Both the position numbers and the translations under genes were made by a program. From Verrucomicrobiota bacterium (GTDB lineage: Bacteria; Verrucomicrobiota; Verrucomicrobiia; Chthoniobacterales; UBA10450), in contig QHNR01000078.1 in NCBI GenBank assembly GCA_003218475.1, forward strand, positions 1-32,812: 32,812 nucleotides of DNA. Direction: 5' to 3'. Positions 14,159 to 22,592 of the stretch are shown in pieces (positions within the stretch are counted from its first letter, which is position 1; each line of letters opens with the position of its first letter). Under the pieces are notes generated by a model that was not told the origin of the DNA, searched no databases, and saw nothing but the letters and a program-made list of their open reading frames with translations.

Positions 14159-16363
14159 TTATTTACACCATTGATCCACCCAATCGTTCACAGTTTTGTA
14201 CCACAGCCGGCTGTTCTGCGGCTTGAGCACCCAATGGCCTTCGTCGGGGAAATACAACATCTTCGACGGGACTTTCAGGATTTGCAGGGTAGTGAAAAGA
14301 TCGAATCCTTGCGAAACGTCGATCCGGTAATCGTTCTGACCGTGTACGACCAGTGTCGGCGTTTTGAACTTCGCCGCGTACTCGTGCGGTGACCACTTCC
14401 GATAAACATCCCGTTTTTTCCATGGCGGACCGCCGAATTCCCAATTCATGAACCAAATCTCCTCCGTCGTGCCATACGCCGACTCCGCGTTAAACATGCC
14501 GTCGTGCGACACTATGCATTTGAGCCGATTTGTGTGACCTAACAACCAGTTCGCCATGTAACCACCGTAGCTCGCGCCCAGCGCCGCCTCGCGGTTCTTG
14601 TCGACGAACGGGTAGGTCTTCTCCACGTAATCGAGTCCCTTCATCAGATCGACATACGGTTTGCCGCCCCAATCCCCGCTGATCGAGTCGGTAAACTTCT
14701 GCCCGTAACCGGTCGAGCCGTGGAAATTTATCATCACCACTACGTAATTTCCGGTCGCAGCGAACAACTCCGCGTTCCAGCGATACGTCCACTCGTTCCC
14801 CCATGCGCCTTGCGGCCCGCCGTGGATCAAAAATTTCAGCGGATACTTTTTATTCGGATCGAATCCCGGCGGCTTGACCAAGAAACCCTGCACTTTTTCG
14901 TTATCCGCGCCTTTGAATGTGAACGATTCCAACGGTTGCATGTCGATCTGCGACAACAGCGTGTCGTTCATGTGAGTAAGGGCAACGGGATCCGGAGTCT
15001 GCAGAAAATCTGAGTCGAGGTGTGAGGTATCTAAGTAGTAAATCTCATTCGGGGCTGTAGCTGCCATTCTCGTGAAGTACAATCGTGCTACCGGTGCACT
15101 GAACGTCAGATCATCCGCGTGGATTTGGGGAACAATGTTCGGAGGTACCCGAAAAGCCTGCTTCGTTTCGAGCGAGACAACGAACACGGGCGCTTCTCCG
15201 TCATCCTCAAAGCTGGCAAAAATTCTTTTAGAATCTGCTGACCATGCGAAGCTGCCTGCCGAACGGTCGAAAATGTCGGTTCGATCCTCAGTGTCGCCCG
15301 AGTGCCGATCTTGCACGAGGAGCCGCCATTTATCGGCTTCGAAGCCGGCGCGCGCTTGCGAGCGCCAGGCGAGATATTTTCCGTCCGGCGAATAGAGCGG
15401 CGTCGAATCGGCGCCTCGACTGGTGGAAATCTTCTTGGGCGATGCTGTAGCGTGCGCTGTCCTCAGCGCATCAGGGGATTGTCCGCTGGGGACAGCGGAC
15501 TCTACAGCAATCGCCACAGTGAAAATTTCGTTGTTCGTGCTGGTCGCTTCGACCTCGTCGATGTTGCTCGTGTACGCGACCTCCTGCCCGCCGGGCGAAA
15601 TCGCATACATATCCTGCCCGCCTAACGAGAACGGCGGCACATCGTGATCGCCTGGAGTGAGATCACGCGGCTCGTTCTTCTGTAGTGGCAGCCGTGTCGG
15701 CTGCGATTCTGGAGATGGTGCAGGCGACACGCCTGCCTCTACAGTTGCGTCCGCTGAAACCACAAACAAATGGCTCCGCTTGAATTCAGTGAATGCGTTC
15801 CAATGCCGATAGAACAAGCGAGAAAAAATTTTTGCTTTTACTTTGCTCTTCTTCAGCTCTTCATCGCGTTGCTTGTTGCACGCATCATCTCTGCAATCCG
15901 CATAAACCGCCGACACGAACACGATGTTCTTCCCATCGGGCGACCAGATCCCTCCGTCGGCACCGGTAGAAATTGTCGTTAGCTGCCGAGGCTTCCCAAC
16001 CAGCGCTCCGCTTCCGGAGTCGAAATCGCACATCCAGATTTGCGTCGGATCAGTCGCTTTCGAAGTCCAAATGAGCCGTTTGCCGTCCGGTGAAAACCGC
16101 GGGCGCTCCTCGTGATTCGGCGTCGGATTCAATCGCTGCGATTCGCCGCCATTCGCCGGCACGATCCACAAATGCGAAATCTTCGTGTTCGCCGCAAGAT
16201 CGACATCTTGGCAATCGAACACGACCCATTTGCCATCCGGCGATGGCACCGGCGCGCCCACCCGCTTCAGCGCCATCATGTCTTCGAAGGTGAATGGATG
16301 CTTGGGGCTCTGGGCGAGGGCTAATGTCGCGAGCGCGAGAAAAATGGCAGGAAGTATTTTCAT
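14159..16363 (-). CDS. secreted S9-family peptidase (dipeptidyl/acylaminoacyl peptidase type)
   Basis: 734 residues from ATG 16363, with signal peptide MKILPAIFLALATLALAQS. The N-terminal beta-propeller has TolB/WD-like repeats (PSPDGKWVVFDC, FSPDGKRLIWTS, YSPDGKYLAWRS). The C-terminal alpha/beta hydrolase has Ser598 in GASYGGYMANW, Asp678 in GQNDYRID and His710 in DEGHWV, a complete catalytic triad. It is expected to trim oligopeptides in the periplasm. Two REPIN-like doublets are translated in frame inside the propeller: 15680-15744 (residues about 207-228) and 15444-15508 (about 286-307). The longer in-frame start at 16420 would fuse non-signal residues encoded next to a repeat, so it is rejected. 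The gene ends in a repeat-rich gap. Confidence 0.93.
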   Translation of the reverse strand: MKILPAIFLALATLALAQSPKHPFTFEDMMALKRVGAPVPSPDGKWVVFDCQDVDLAANTKISHLWIVPANGGESQRLNPTPNHEERPRFSPDGKRLIWTSKATDPTQIWMCDFDSGSGALVGKPRQLTTISTGADGGIWSPDGKNIVFVSAVYADCRDDACNKQRDEELKKSKVKAKIFSRLFYRHWNAFTEFKRSHLFVVSADATVEAGVSPAPSPESQPTRLPLQKNEPRDLTPGDHDVPPFSLGGQDMYAISPGGQEVAYTSNIDEVEATSTNNEIFTVAIAVESAVPSGQSPDALRTAHATASPKKISTSRGADSTPLYSPDGKYLAWRSQARAGFEADKWRLLVQDRHSGDTEDRTDIFDRSAGSFAWSADSKRIFASFEDDGEAPVFVVSLETKQAFRVPPNIVPQIHADDLTFSAPVARLYFTRMAATAPNEIYYLDTSHLDSDFLQTPDPVALTHMNDTLLSQIDMQPLESFTFKGADNEKVQGFLVKPPGFDPNKKYPLKFLIHGGPQGAWGNEWTYRWNAELFAATGNYVVVMINFHGSTGYGQKFTDSISGDWGGKPYVDLMKGLDYVEKTYPFVDKNREAALGASYGGYMANWLLGHTNRLKCIVSHDGMFNAESAYGTTEEIWFMNWEFGGPPWKKRDVYRKWSPHEYAAKFKTPTLVVHGQNDYRIDVSQGFDLFTTLQILKVPSKMLYFPDEGHWVLKPQNSRLWYKTVNDWVDQWCK
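15444..15508. repeat. REPIN-like doublet in frame in the S9 peptidase gene (a)
   Basis: GCTGTAGCGTGCGCTGTCCTC then AGCGC opens; GTCCGCTGGGGACAGCGGAC then TCTACAGC closes. The outer GCTGTAG/CTACAGC ends are those of the uvrD copy (23299-23371). It encodes AVESAVPSGQSPDALRTAHA and neighbours. Confidence 0.8.
15680..15744. repeat. REPIN-like doublet in frame in the S9 peptidase gene (b)
   Basis: CTGTAGTGGCAGCCGTGTCGG then CTGC opens and GCAGGCGACACGCCTGCC then TCTACAG closes, an inverted pair of hairpin arms. It encodes VEAGVSPAPSPESQPTRLPL within the propeller, in a loop where close relatives would be expected to be shorter. Confidence 0.8.
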
Positions 16364-16409
16364 GAGCCGCAAAACTCTCGCTGAAGAATTGTGCATGCAA
16401 GCTCTGTCT

Positions 16410-16541
16410 CTGGGGAGCACAGGCCGCTGGCCTGTAGTTCGCGGCAGCCTGCCGCGAACATGTTGGCGAACCTCGCGCGGGTTAATTCACTGCGTTCGGC
16501 AAGCTGCCAAACGCTACAGGCCAGCGGCCTGTGCTCCCCAG
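16410..16541. repeat. intergenic REPIN-like element, copy 3 of the CTGGGGAGCACAGGC family
   Basis: CTGGGGAGCACAGGCCGCTGG then CCTGTAG opens; CTACAGGCCAGCGGCCTGTG then CTCCCCAG closes, a perfect 28-base inverted repeat. An inner palindrome GTTCGCGGCAGCCTGCCGCGAAC is present. It lies between the S9 peptidase and the CDGSH gene, two divergent genes, and probably sits in or near their promoters. Confidence 0.88.
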
Positions 16542-16600
16542 AAATCCACGGCGTTTCTCTCGCGCTTGGGGTTTGAAAATTGGTGCTTTAGTGTTGCGCC

Positions 16601-16816
16601 ATGGCTCAAGTAACAATCGAGACAATCAAGAACGGTCCTTACATCGTAACGGGCGAAGTGGAACTGATCGACGCGGACGGCAATAAATTTCCGGTGGAAA
16701 AACGAATGGCGCTTTGTCGCTGCGGCGCGTCGACTGAAAAACCGTTTTGCGACGGCACTCATTCCAAGATTGGTTTTCAAGCGGCTGAGAAAGCCGTGCC
16801 CGAATCGAAGGAGTAA
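16601..16816 (+). CDS. CDGSH iron-sulfur domain protein
   Basis: 71 residues. The motif CRCGASTEKPFCDGTH (39-54) gives Cys39, Cys41, Cys50 and His54, the 3-Cys/1-His ligands of a [2Fe-2S] cluster in the mitoNEET/CDGSH family, here with Thr in place of Ser. The N-terminal 35 residues form a short beta segment (GPYIVTGEVELID) found in bacterial single-CDGSH proteins. It has no signal peptide, so it is cytoplasmic and probably a redox or cluster-transfer factor. The next gene starts three bases after its stop, and its last codons contain the AAGGAG ribosome site for that gene. This suggests the two products are made together. Confidence 0.93.
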   Translation: MAQVTIETIKNGPYIVTGEVELIDADGNKFPVEKRMALCRCGASTEKPFCDGTHSKIGFQAAEKAVPESKE

Positions 16817-16819
16817 CAT

Positions 16820-17863
16820 TTGCTGCGATCCGCATCTCTCGCCGCGAGACGAAGGTTCATCTTCGTGTTTCTCGCCTCGATCATCTCAAGTTCGTTTTCG
16901 AGCGCCGTCGATTTGCCGAAGACGATGAAGGCGATCGTCGCGCACGAATACGGCCGACCTGAAGTATTGAAGTACGAGGATGTCCCGGTGCCGGAACCGA
17001 AGGACAACGAAATTCTCGTGCGCGTGATCGCGAGCGGCGTGAATCCAGCCGACCCCCTGATACTTGGCGGGAAGTACGCCAAAGAATTTGGGACGCACCT
17101 GCCGCTCATCCTCGGTTACGAAATGGCCGGCGTTGTTGTGAAAACGGGAGCGAACGTTACGAAATTGAAGGTCGGCGATCCGGTTTACGCGTATCTCCTC
17201 TGGGGCCGCGGTTGGGCCGAATATTGCATCTCGAATGAAAGCGAATCGGCAATCAAACCGAGGTCGCTGAGCTTCGTCGAAGCAGCGTCGGTTCCGCTGG
17301 CGGCGTTAACGGCGTGGCAAGCGTTGGTCGATGTTGGAAAGATTCAAGCTGGTCAGACTGTGTTGATTCATGGCGGTTCGGGAGGCGTCGGAAGTTTTGC
17401 TATTCAAATTGCAAAGGCGCGCGGTGCCCGCGTCATCGCCACGGCTTCAACGGCCAATCAAGATTTGCTGAAACAACTCGGTGCCGACGTCGCGATCGAT
17501 TACACGAACCAAAAATTCGAAGAGATCGCGCACGATGTCGATATTGTGCTGGATCCAGTTGGCCGCGATACGCTTGCCCGATCGTACGGCGTGTTAAAAA
17601 AAGGCGGCATCGTCGTAACGCTTGTTTCCCGCTGCGATGAAGCCGAACTTAAGAAACACGAAATTCGCGGCGCGTCGCTCTCGTCACATCCGGATGCGAC
17701 GGAACTCGCCGAAATCACGAAGTTGATCGATGACGGAAAGATCAAGCCGATCGTTTCGCAAGTTTTGCCTTTAACTGAGGCAGCCAAAGCGGACGCGCAG
17801 GCCGCAACGCATCACACGCGTGGAAAAATTGTTTTGAAAATCGCTGACGAACCAACAGGCTAG
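16820..17863 (+). CDS. zinc-independent MDR oxidoreductase (quinone-oxidoreductase type) with N-terminal signal-like segment
   Basis: 347 residues from a TTG at 16820, supported by AAGGAG six bases upstream. The body is a medium-chain dehydrogenase/reductase: MKAIVAHEYGRPEVLKYEDV (36-55), then a GroES-like part, then the NAD(P)H-binding motif HGGSGGVGSFAIQIA. It lacks structural-zinc cysteines, as in the quinone-reductase branch. Residues 1-30 (ARRRFIFVFLASIISSSFSS and Ala) form a convincing Sec signal peptide, which is strange for an NAD(P)H enzyme. Met36 at 16925 is the usual start in relatives, so a cytoplasmic form is possible, but no ribosome site precedes it. It may act with the CDGSH protein encoded three bases upstream. 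The substrate is unknown. Confidence 0.88.
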   Translation: MLRSASLAARRRFIFVFLASIISSSFSSAVDLPKTMKAIVAHEYGRPEVLKYEDVPVPEPKDNEILVRVIASGVNPADPLILGGKYAKEFGTHLPLILGYEMAGVVVKTGANVTKLKVGDPVYAYLLWGRGWAEYCISNESESAIKPRSLSFVEAASVPLAALTAWQALVDVGKIQAGQTVLIHGGSGGVGSFAIQIAKARGARVIATASTANQDLLKQLGADVAIDYTNQKFEEIAHDVDIVLDPVGRDTLARSYGVLKKGGIVVTLVSRCDEAELKKHEIRGASLSSHPDATELAEITKLIDDGKIKPIVSQVLPLTEAAKADAQAATHHTRGKIVLKIADEPTG

Positions 17864-17868
17864 GGTTT

Positions 17869-17961
17869 GTCATTCCGAGCGAAGTCGAGGAATCTCTCAC
17901 TGTTGTCTGGCCGTTGCTTGATCGGAAACTTTAGAGATGTCTCCACTTCGGTCGACATGAC
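17869..17961. repeat. GTCATTCCGAGCGAAGTCGAGG hairpin element
   Basis: GTCATTCCGAGCGAAGTCGA then GGAATCTCT at the left is mirrored by AGAGATGTCTCCACTTCGG then TCGACATGAC at the right, a stem of about 28 bases with a loop near 35. It begins six bases after the oxidoreductase stop and could form a transcript-ending or protecting hairpin. Confidence 0.85.
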
Positions 17962-18041
17962 AACCTTTTAGAGATGCTTGTGTCAAGCGCCTTGTGATTC
18001 GGTTCGGTGCTTGATACAAGCACCGCTACAACGCTTGGAAT

Positions 18042-19436
18042 ATGAAAAAGATTGCTGCTCTTCTTCTCTTCATCGGCGTGGTTGCCGTTAACGCCGAAAA
18101 AATCTCGCTGGTCGGCGCGACCCTGATCAATCCAGTCGACGGCAAAGTATTGCCAAACGCGACGGTGGTGATTAACGGCGACAAAATTGAGCGGGTCGCG
18201 ATGGGCAAACAGGACGCGGCAACGCTCGGGAAACAGATCAGTTGCGTGGGCAAATTCATTTTGCCTGGCTACATCGACACGCACATTCATTTTTTTCAAT
18301 CGGCGGACTTGTTCACGCGACCCGACGGCGCGGACTTCAATAGTGTCCGGCCGTACAAGGACGAGGTCGCTTGGATCAAATCGCACCTCGACGATGTATT
18401 TGCCCGTTACATCCGTTGCGGGATCACGAGCGTCGTCGATGTCGGCGGACCGATGTGGAATTTCGAGGTGCGCAAAAAGGCGAATGCAACTGAGAAAGCG
18501 CCGCGCGTGGCGGTCGCCGGACCGTTAATCTCCAGCGTCTCGCGCGAGAAACTCGATCTTGGCGATCCGCCGATCGTGAAGATCGACAATCCGGATCAAG
18601 CGCGCGAGTTCGTGCGCAAATTGGCCGAACAGAAACCGGACTTGGTCAAGATTTGGTACATCGTCGACAAAGACCATCCGCTCGACGCGTTTCGGCCGAC
18701 CGTACGTGCGACGGTTGAAGAAAGTCACGCGCACAAGATTCGCGTCGCAGTTCACGCGACCGAATTGGAAACGGCGCGCGCTGCGGTTGAAGAAGGCGCG
18801 GACATTCTTGTTCACAGCGTGGTCGATAAGCCGGTGGATGGCGCATTCGTAAAGCTATTGAAAGATCGACATGTCATTTTGTGTCCGACGCTCGTGGTCT
18901 TCGAACGCTACGGCCGGACGTTATCGCACCAGTTGAGTCTGACGCCCGAGGAACAAAAGTGGGGCAACCCAGAAGTGATCGCGTCGCTAGACGTCACGAA
19001 AATTCCTCAAGACAAATTGCCGGAACGGGTCAAGACCGCGCTGGCCGATCCAAAGGCCGCTCTCGACAAGATCAACAAAACTTATGAAGTCGCGCTGCCG
19101 AATTTGAAAAAACTGCAGGACTCCGGCGTGACTATCGCCGCCGGCACTGATGCTGGAAACATCGGAACGATTCATGGACCCGCGCTCTTTCGTGAATTTC
19201 AGTTGATGAAAGAAGCGAGGCTAACGCCGATGCAGATTTTGCAGTGCGCCACGGCTAATGCGGCGAAACTTTTCGGCGGCGAGACCGGCGCGCATATCGG
19301 CCACATCGAGAACGGTTATTTCGCCGATCTGGTTATTCTCAATTCCAATCCGCTGGACGACATCGCGCACGCTTCCGACATCGACACAGTCATCAAGAAT
19401 GGCGTGATATATCCGGCTGATTCGATTTTGCGGTGA
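18042..19436 (+). CDS. secreted metal-dependent amidohydrolase (imidazolonepropionase/prolidase-like)
   Basis: 464 residues with signal peptide MKKIAALLLFIGVVAVNA. The amidohydrolase barrel carries the metal ligands: His81 and His83 (DTHIHFF), Lys203 (LVKIWY, likely carboxylated), His238 (VAVHATEL), His258 (ILVHSV) and Asp370 (AGTDAG). The C-terminal beta-sandwich ends FADLVILNSNPLDDI, typical of the family. Close families include secreted Xaa-Pro or Xaa-Arg dipeptidases and other imidazolonepropionase-like hydrolases; the substrate cannot be read. A hairpin repeat separates it from the oxidoreductase upstream. With the S9 peptidase and the sulfurtransferase nearby, a general role in scavenging of organic nitrogen is plausible but inferred. 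Confidence 0.92.
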   Translation: MKKIAALLLFIGVVAVNAEKISLVGATLINPVDGKVLPNATVVINGDKIERVAMGKQDAATLGKQISCVGKFILPGYIDTHIHFFQSADLFTRPDGADFNSVRPYKDEVAWIKSHLDDVFARYIRCGITSVVDVGGPMWNFEVRKKANATEKAPRVAVAGPLISSVSREKLDLGDPPIVKIDNPDQAREFVRKLAEQKPDLVKIWYIVDKDHPLDAFRPTVRATVEESHAHKIRVAVHATELETARAAVEEGADILVHSVVDKPVDGAFVKLLKDRHVILCPTLVVFERYGRTLSHQLSLTPEEQKWGNPEVIASLDVTKIPQDKLPERVKTALADPKAALDKINKTYEVALPNLKKLQDSGVTIAAGTDAGNIGTIHGPALFREFQLMKEARLTPMQILQCATANAAKLFGGETGAHIGHIENGYFADLVILNSNPLDDIAHASDIDTVIKNGVIYPADSILR

Positions 19437-19452
19437 GTCGCAGGATTCAGGA

Positions 19453-19628
19453 GAGAGCGCGCGTCTCGCGTGCTGGTTTCGGCGTCGCGCCGAAATGAAC
19501 TTCGTCTGCGCATTCATCGCTCCCCGAAGCTTAAAGCTGAGAGAAAAGTTCGCGATCGCGAAGACGCGCTCGCCAACACGTTCGCCACGGCGAATCCGAC
19601 CTCCGGCGGACGAGACGCGTGCGCTACC
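19453..19628. repeat. GCGCGCGTCTCGCGTGC inverted-repeat element
   Basis: GAGAGCGCGCGTCTCGCGTGC at the left pairs with GACGAGACGCGTGCGCTAC at the right. It shares the CGTCTCGCGTGCTGG end with the outer part of the element at 4706-4880. It fills most of the gap between the amidohydrolase and the sulfurtransferase; a small hairpin TTTCGGCGTCGCGCCGAAA lies inside. Confidence 0.65.
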
Positions 19629-19698
19629 CGGCGATGGCGCCTTGAGCCCGACGTAAAATTCCTTGCCGCCTTGTGAGAGCAGTCTGAAGTTTTGGCCT

Positions 19699-20565
19699 AT
19701 GGCTACTTACCCGACTGAATACGCGCATCCGGAAGCGCTAGTAGAGACCGACTGGCTGGAGAAACATCTCAAGGACGATGGAATCCGAATCGTCGAATCA
19801 AACGAAGACGTCCTGCTTTATGACACCGGCCACATTCCCGGCGCAGTGCATATCGATTGGCGCGCCGATCTGCAGGACCCAGTGATCCGCGATTACATTT
19901 CACCGGAAAAATTCGCCGAGCTCTGCAGTCGGAACGGAATCACACCGGAAGCGACCTGCATTTTTTATGGTGATAAGGCGAACTGGTGGGCGTGTTACGC
20001 GCTCTGGGCATTCCGCCTCTTCGGTCACGAGAATGTGAAAATTCTGAATGGCGGCCGGGACAAATGGAAAGCGGAAGGCCGTTCGATGACGCGCGAAGTC
20101 CCAAAATATCCGAAGACAAATTATCCGGTGCCGAAGAAGCGATTCGACAAGGAGATTCGCGCGTTTTTCGATGAAGCGCTGGCGCAAAGCAAGAGCGGCA
20201 AACCGCTGATCGACGTGCGTTCGCCGGGCGAATACAGGGGCGAGATCACACACATGCCAGAGTATCCGCAGGAAGGCGTGCTGCGCGGCGGCCACGTTCC
20301 AGGGGCAAAGAGCATGCCGTGGAAGACCGCCACCAACGATGACTCCACATTCAAGCCAGCTTCAGAACTGGCGAAAATCTATTTCGATCAATGCGGAGTC
20401 GGTCCCGGCAAGAATACAATTGTGTATTGCCGAATTGGCGAACGGTCGAGTCACACTTGGTTTGTGCTCACCTACCTCTTGGGACTCGATAATGTCCGCA
20501 ATTACGATGGTTCGTGGACCGAATGGGGCAACAAAGTCGGCGCGCCGATCGAAAAAAGTGCGTAG
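19699..20565 (+). CDS. thiosulfate/3-mercaptopyruvate sulfurtransferase (tandem rhodanese)
   Basis: 288 residues. Two rhodanese domains lie at about 10-130 and 150-285. The first has [13 protein letters not shown] but no catalytic cysteine. The second has the active-site loop [11 protein letters not shown] with Cys244. The sequence resembles the actinobacterial CysA/SseA-type enzymes that move sulfane sulfur from thiosulfate to cyanide or thiol acceptors. No signal peptide, so it is cytoplasmic. The ATG at 19699 begins [20 protein letters not shown], the family N-terminus. An in-frame TTG at 19663 would add 12 residues encoded by the upstream gap and is rejected. Confidence 0.95.
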   Translation: MATYPTEYAHPEALVETDWLEKHLKDDGIRIVESNEDVLLYDTGHIPGAVHIDWRADLQDPVIRDYISPEKFAELCSRNGITPEATCIFYGDKANWWACYALWAFRLFGHENVKILNGGRDKWKAEGRSMTREVPKYPKTNYPVPKKRFDKEIRAFFDEALAQSKSGKPLIDVRSPGEYRGEITHMPEYPQEGVLRGGHVPGAKSMPWKTATNDDSTFKPASELAKIYFDQCGVGPGKNTIVYCRIGERSSHTWFVLTYLLGLDNVRNYDGSWTEWGNKVGAPIEKSA

Positions 20566-20571
20566 CCGACT

Positions 20572-20714
20572 GGGGAGAGCGCGCGCCTCGCGCGATGGCG
20601 ATGGCACCCTCGCCACCGCGAACTTTTCCAAATGTGTGCACCGGTCGCACTGGAATGCGTTGATGACATTTCGCCGGGGCGTCGAAATGTGCGGGCGAGG
20701 CGCCCACGCTCCCC
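20572..20714. repeat. GGGGAG...CTCCCC inverted-repeat element
   Basis: GGGGAGAGCGCGCGCCTCGC at the left pairs with GGCGAGGCGCCCACGCTCCCC at the right. Inside are GGCGATGGCACCCTCGCC-type arms. It fills the 157-base gap between the converging sulfurtransferase and malQ genes, so it may also serve as a bidirectional transcription barrier. Confidence 0.7.
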
Positions 20715-20722
20715 AATCGGGA

Positions 20723-22423
20723 TTACGCCCTTCCTGTTTTCACCAGCAGCTCATGGATTAACTGCATTCGCCGCTGCTCTTTTCGGCTGGAACCGAGCTG
20801 TGCAATCGAGCGCTGCATTCGGCGCGTCCAATTCAGGTTCGCTTTAGTCCCGGGGACGTTGAACCGATATTTGCGTGCCAGTAGATCAGCGATCATGACG
20901 ATGGCGATCCACGATTCGCACCTGAAAAGTGCTTCCATGATCGCCGGATAAAAATCCCTTCCGAAATCGAGCTCTCCGATTTTTGAATTCAGTCCGGCAA
21001 ACAGAGCGATCTTTTCGAGTGTGGCTCGCGCTTGTCCGCCAGCGTTCGAAAATGGCGGCTCGAAGGCCTCATTCCACAAAGCACGAATCGGTTCATGATC
21101 GTGTGTTGCGTACGTCGCCACCGACAGCCGTTCGTACATCTGCCCAGGGATGATCATGCCATCGTGCACTTCCCATTGCGGAATTTTAAATCCGGCAATG
21201 CCGAGCGATCGTAAGTTTGGTCGCACGTATTCGGGGACGACGCCGAGATCTTCGCCGATCACGCGCCTGCCGCCGGCTTCTTCCAGAATAGCGCGCAGGT
21301 ATTCTTCGCCTTCGCGTTTGTTCGCTTCCCGGTTTTCGAGTGTGTTGTCATCACGTGGAACGAAATGCGGTGCACGACCGCCAGTTCGCTCCACCATCTG
21401 GTGCTCGTCGAGCGGAAGGAATTCCTTGTTCCTGCGGGGCCGCCACGGAAAGGCATAGATGCGATAAAATCCCTGGATATGATCGATCCGAAAAAGATGA
21501 AAAATGCGTCGGACGGCACGTACCCGCTGGCGCCACCACTCAAAATTGTTTACGCGCATGTTATCCCAGCGATAGAGGGGGATACCCCAGTTTTGCCCCC
21601 ATTTTCGCGTAAAGGCGTCGTCTTCGAAGTAAGGTTCGGGAGGTGCGCCACCGAACCAGTCCAGCATGAATTCATCCGGGCGCGCGAAAACGTCGGCGCT
21701 GCAATAACTGACACCGAATGGAATGTCGCCCATTAGCGCGACGCCGCGTTCCTCGGCGTACGTTTTGACGGCGCGCCACTGCTGGTCCGCGATCCATTGC
21801 ACGTAACAGAAGAAGCTTTCGCGGCGTGCCAGAGCCGCCTGTCGATCGTGCGGCAGATCGTGGAGCCAACTGCGCGCTTTTTCGATTGTCTGATGCTGCG
21901 GCTGCCATCGATTCCATGCCGCGCTATCGTCGTTAGCCTCCATCAGGACCCGGAAAAATGCATACTCGCGCAACCACGCGGACTCTTGTTCGCAGAATGC
22001 TCGGAATTCTGATTGCCGTTGTTCGCCGGCGTGAGCCGAGAAATTCGAAAACGCTTTTTCCAGCAAGCGCAGCTTCAGTTTTTTTACAGGGCGATACTTT
22101 ACCGCGCCAAGACGGAGCGCGTTCAGATCAACATCGGCAACTGCAGTGTCAAAGTCTTCGCGCGTTAAATCCTGCGGCGAGTTTGGCGCAAGGTGCAGCG
22201 TCATTGGTTCGATCGCCATGGCGCTGATCGCGTTGTAAGGACTGTTATCGTCTCCTACTTCGTTGATGGGCAGGAGCTGGACAAGTTTGAATCCGACTTC
22301 TGCGACCCAATCAATAAACTCGCGCAACGCAGCGGTGTCGCCGATTCCAAAATCCTCTTGTCCCCGGAGGGCAAACAGCGGGACGAGAACTCCAGCAATC
22401 TTTTTCTCCGGCGACAGAATCAT
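20723..22423 (-). CDS. malQ: 4-alpha-glucanotransferase (amylomaltase, GH77)
   Basis: 566 residues from ATG 22423. MalQ transfers alpha-1,4-glucan segments between maltodextrins in glycogen/maltose metabolism. GH77 marks: LLPINEVGDDNSPYNAISAM (51-70), RIDHIQGFYRIYAFPW with nucleophile Asp314, VIGEDLGVVPEYV with acid/base Glu391, and ATHDHEP with transition-state Asp442. FDWFGGAPP-like residues (255-262) also fit. The Gln in HIQGF and the His in THDHE differ slightly from the commonest RIDHFRG and THDNDT. A longer in-frame start at 22474 would add 17 residues encoded wholly by the GACGAATGACGAA repeat, so it is rejected. No ribosome site is evident before the chosen ATG. Confidence 0.95.
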   Translation of the reverse strand: MILSPEKKIAGVLVPLFALRGQEDFGIGDTAALREFIDWVAEVGFKLVQLLPINEVGDDNSPYNAISAMAIEPMTLHLAPNSPQDLTREDFDTAVADVDLNALRLGAVKYRPVKKLKLRLLEKAFSNFSAHAGEQRQSEFRAFCEQESAWLREYAFFRVLMEANDDSAAWNRWQPQHQTIEKARSWLHDLPHDRQAALARRESFFCYVQWIADQQWRAVKTYAEERGVALMGDIPFGVSYCSADVFARPDEFMLDWFGGAPPEPYFEDDAFTRKWGQNWGIPLYRWDNMRVNNFEWWRQRVRAVRRIFHLFRIDHIQGFYRIYAFPWRPRRNKEFLPLDEHQMVERTGGRAPHFVPRDDNTLENREANKREGEEYLRAILEEAGGRRVIGEDLGVVPEYVRPNLRSLGIAGFKIPQWEVHDGMIIPGQMYERLSVATYATHDHEPIRALWNEAFEPPFSNAGGQARATLEKIALFAGLNSKIGELDFGRDFYPAIMEALFRCESWIAIVMIADLLARKYRFNVPGTKANLNWTRRMQRSIAQLGSSRKEQRRMQLIHELLVKTGRA

Positions 22424-22428
22424 GAAGA

Positions 22429-22560
22429 AAATGACAAATGACGAATGACGAATGACGAAATAATGACGAAACACGAATGACGAAAAAATCCGGCATGCGT
22501 TTTCGTCATTCGATCATTTGAATTTCTTTCGTCATTCGTCATTTGAGCTTCGTCATTTTC
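22429..22560. repeat. GACGAATGACGAA inverted repeat in the malQ leader
   Basis: Several tandem ATGACGAA units (22429-22485) are followed, after a short AT-rich spacer, by inverted TTCGTCATTCGTCATT units (22500-22557). The whole would fold into a long hairpin. It begins six bases upstream of the malQ ATG and creates a false N-terminal extension of 17 codons. Confidence 0.85.
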
Positions 22561-22592
22561 TCATCACCTGCCAGTCTTTGACGCCCATTCGT

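Noticed and set aside
22424-22474. Longer malQ start (MFRHYFVIRHSSFVIFF)
   Set aside because: All 17 codons are encoded by the GACGAATGACGAA repeat, and the GH77 N-terminus begins after it.
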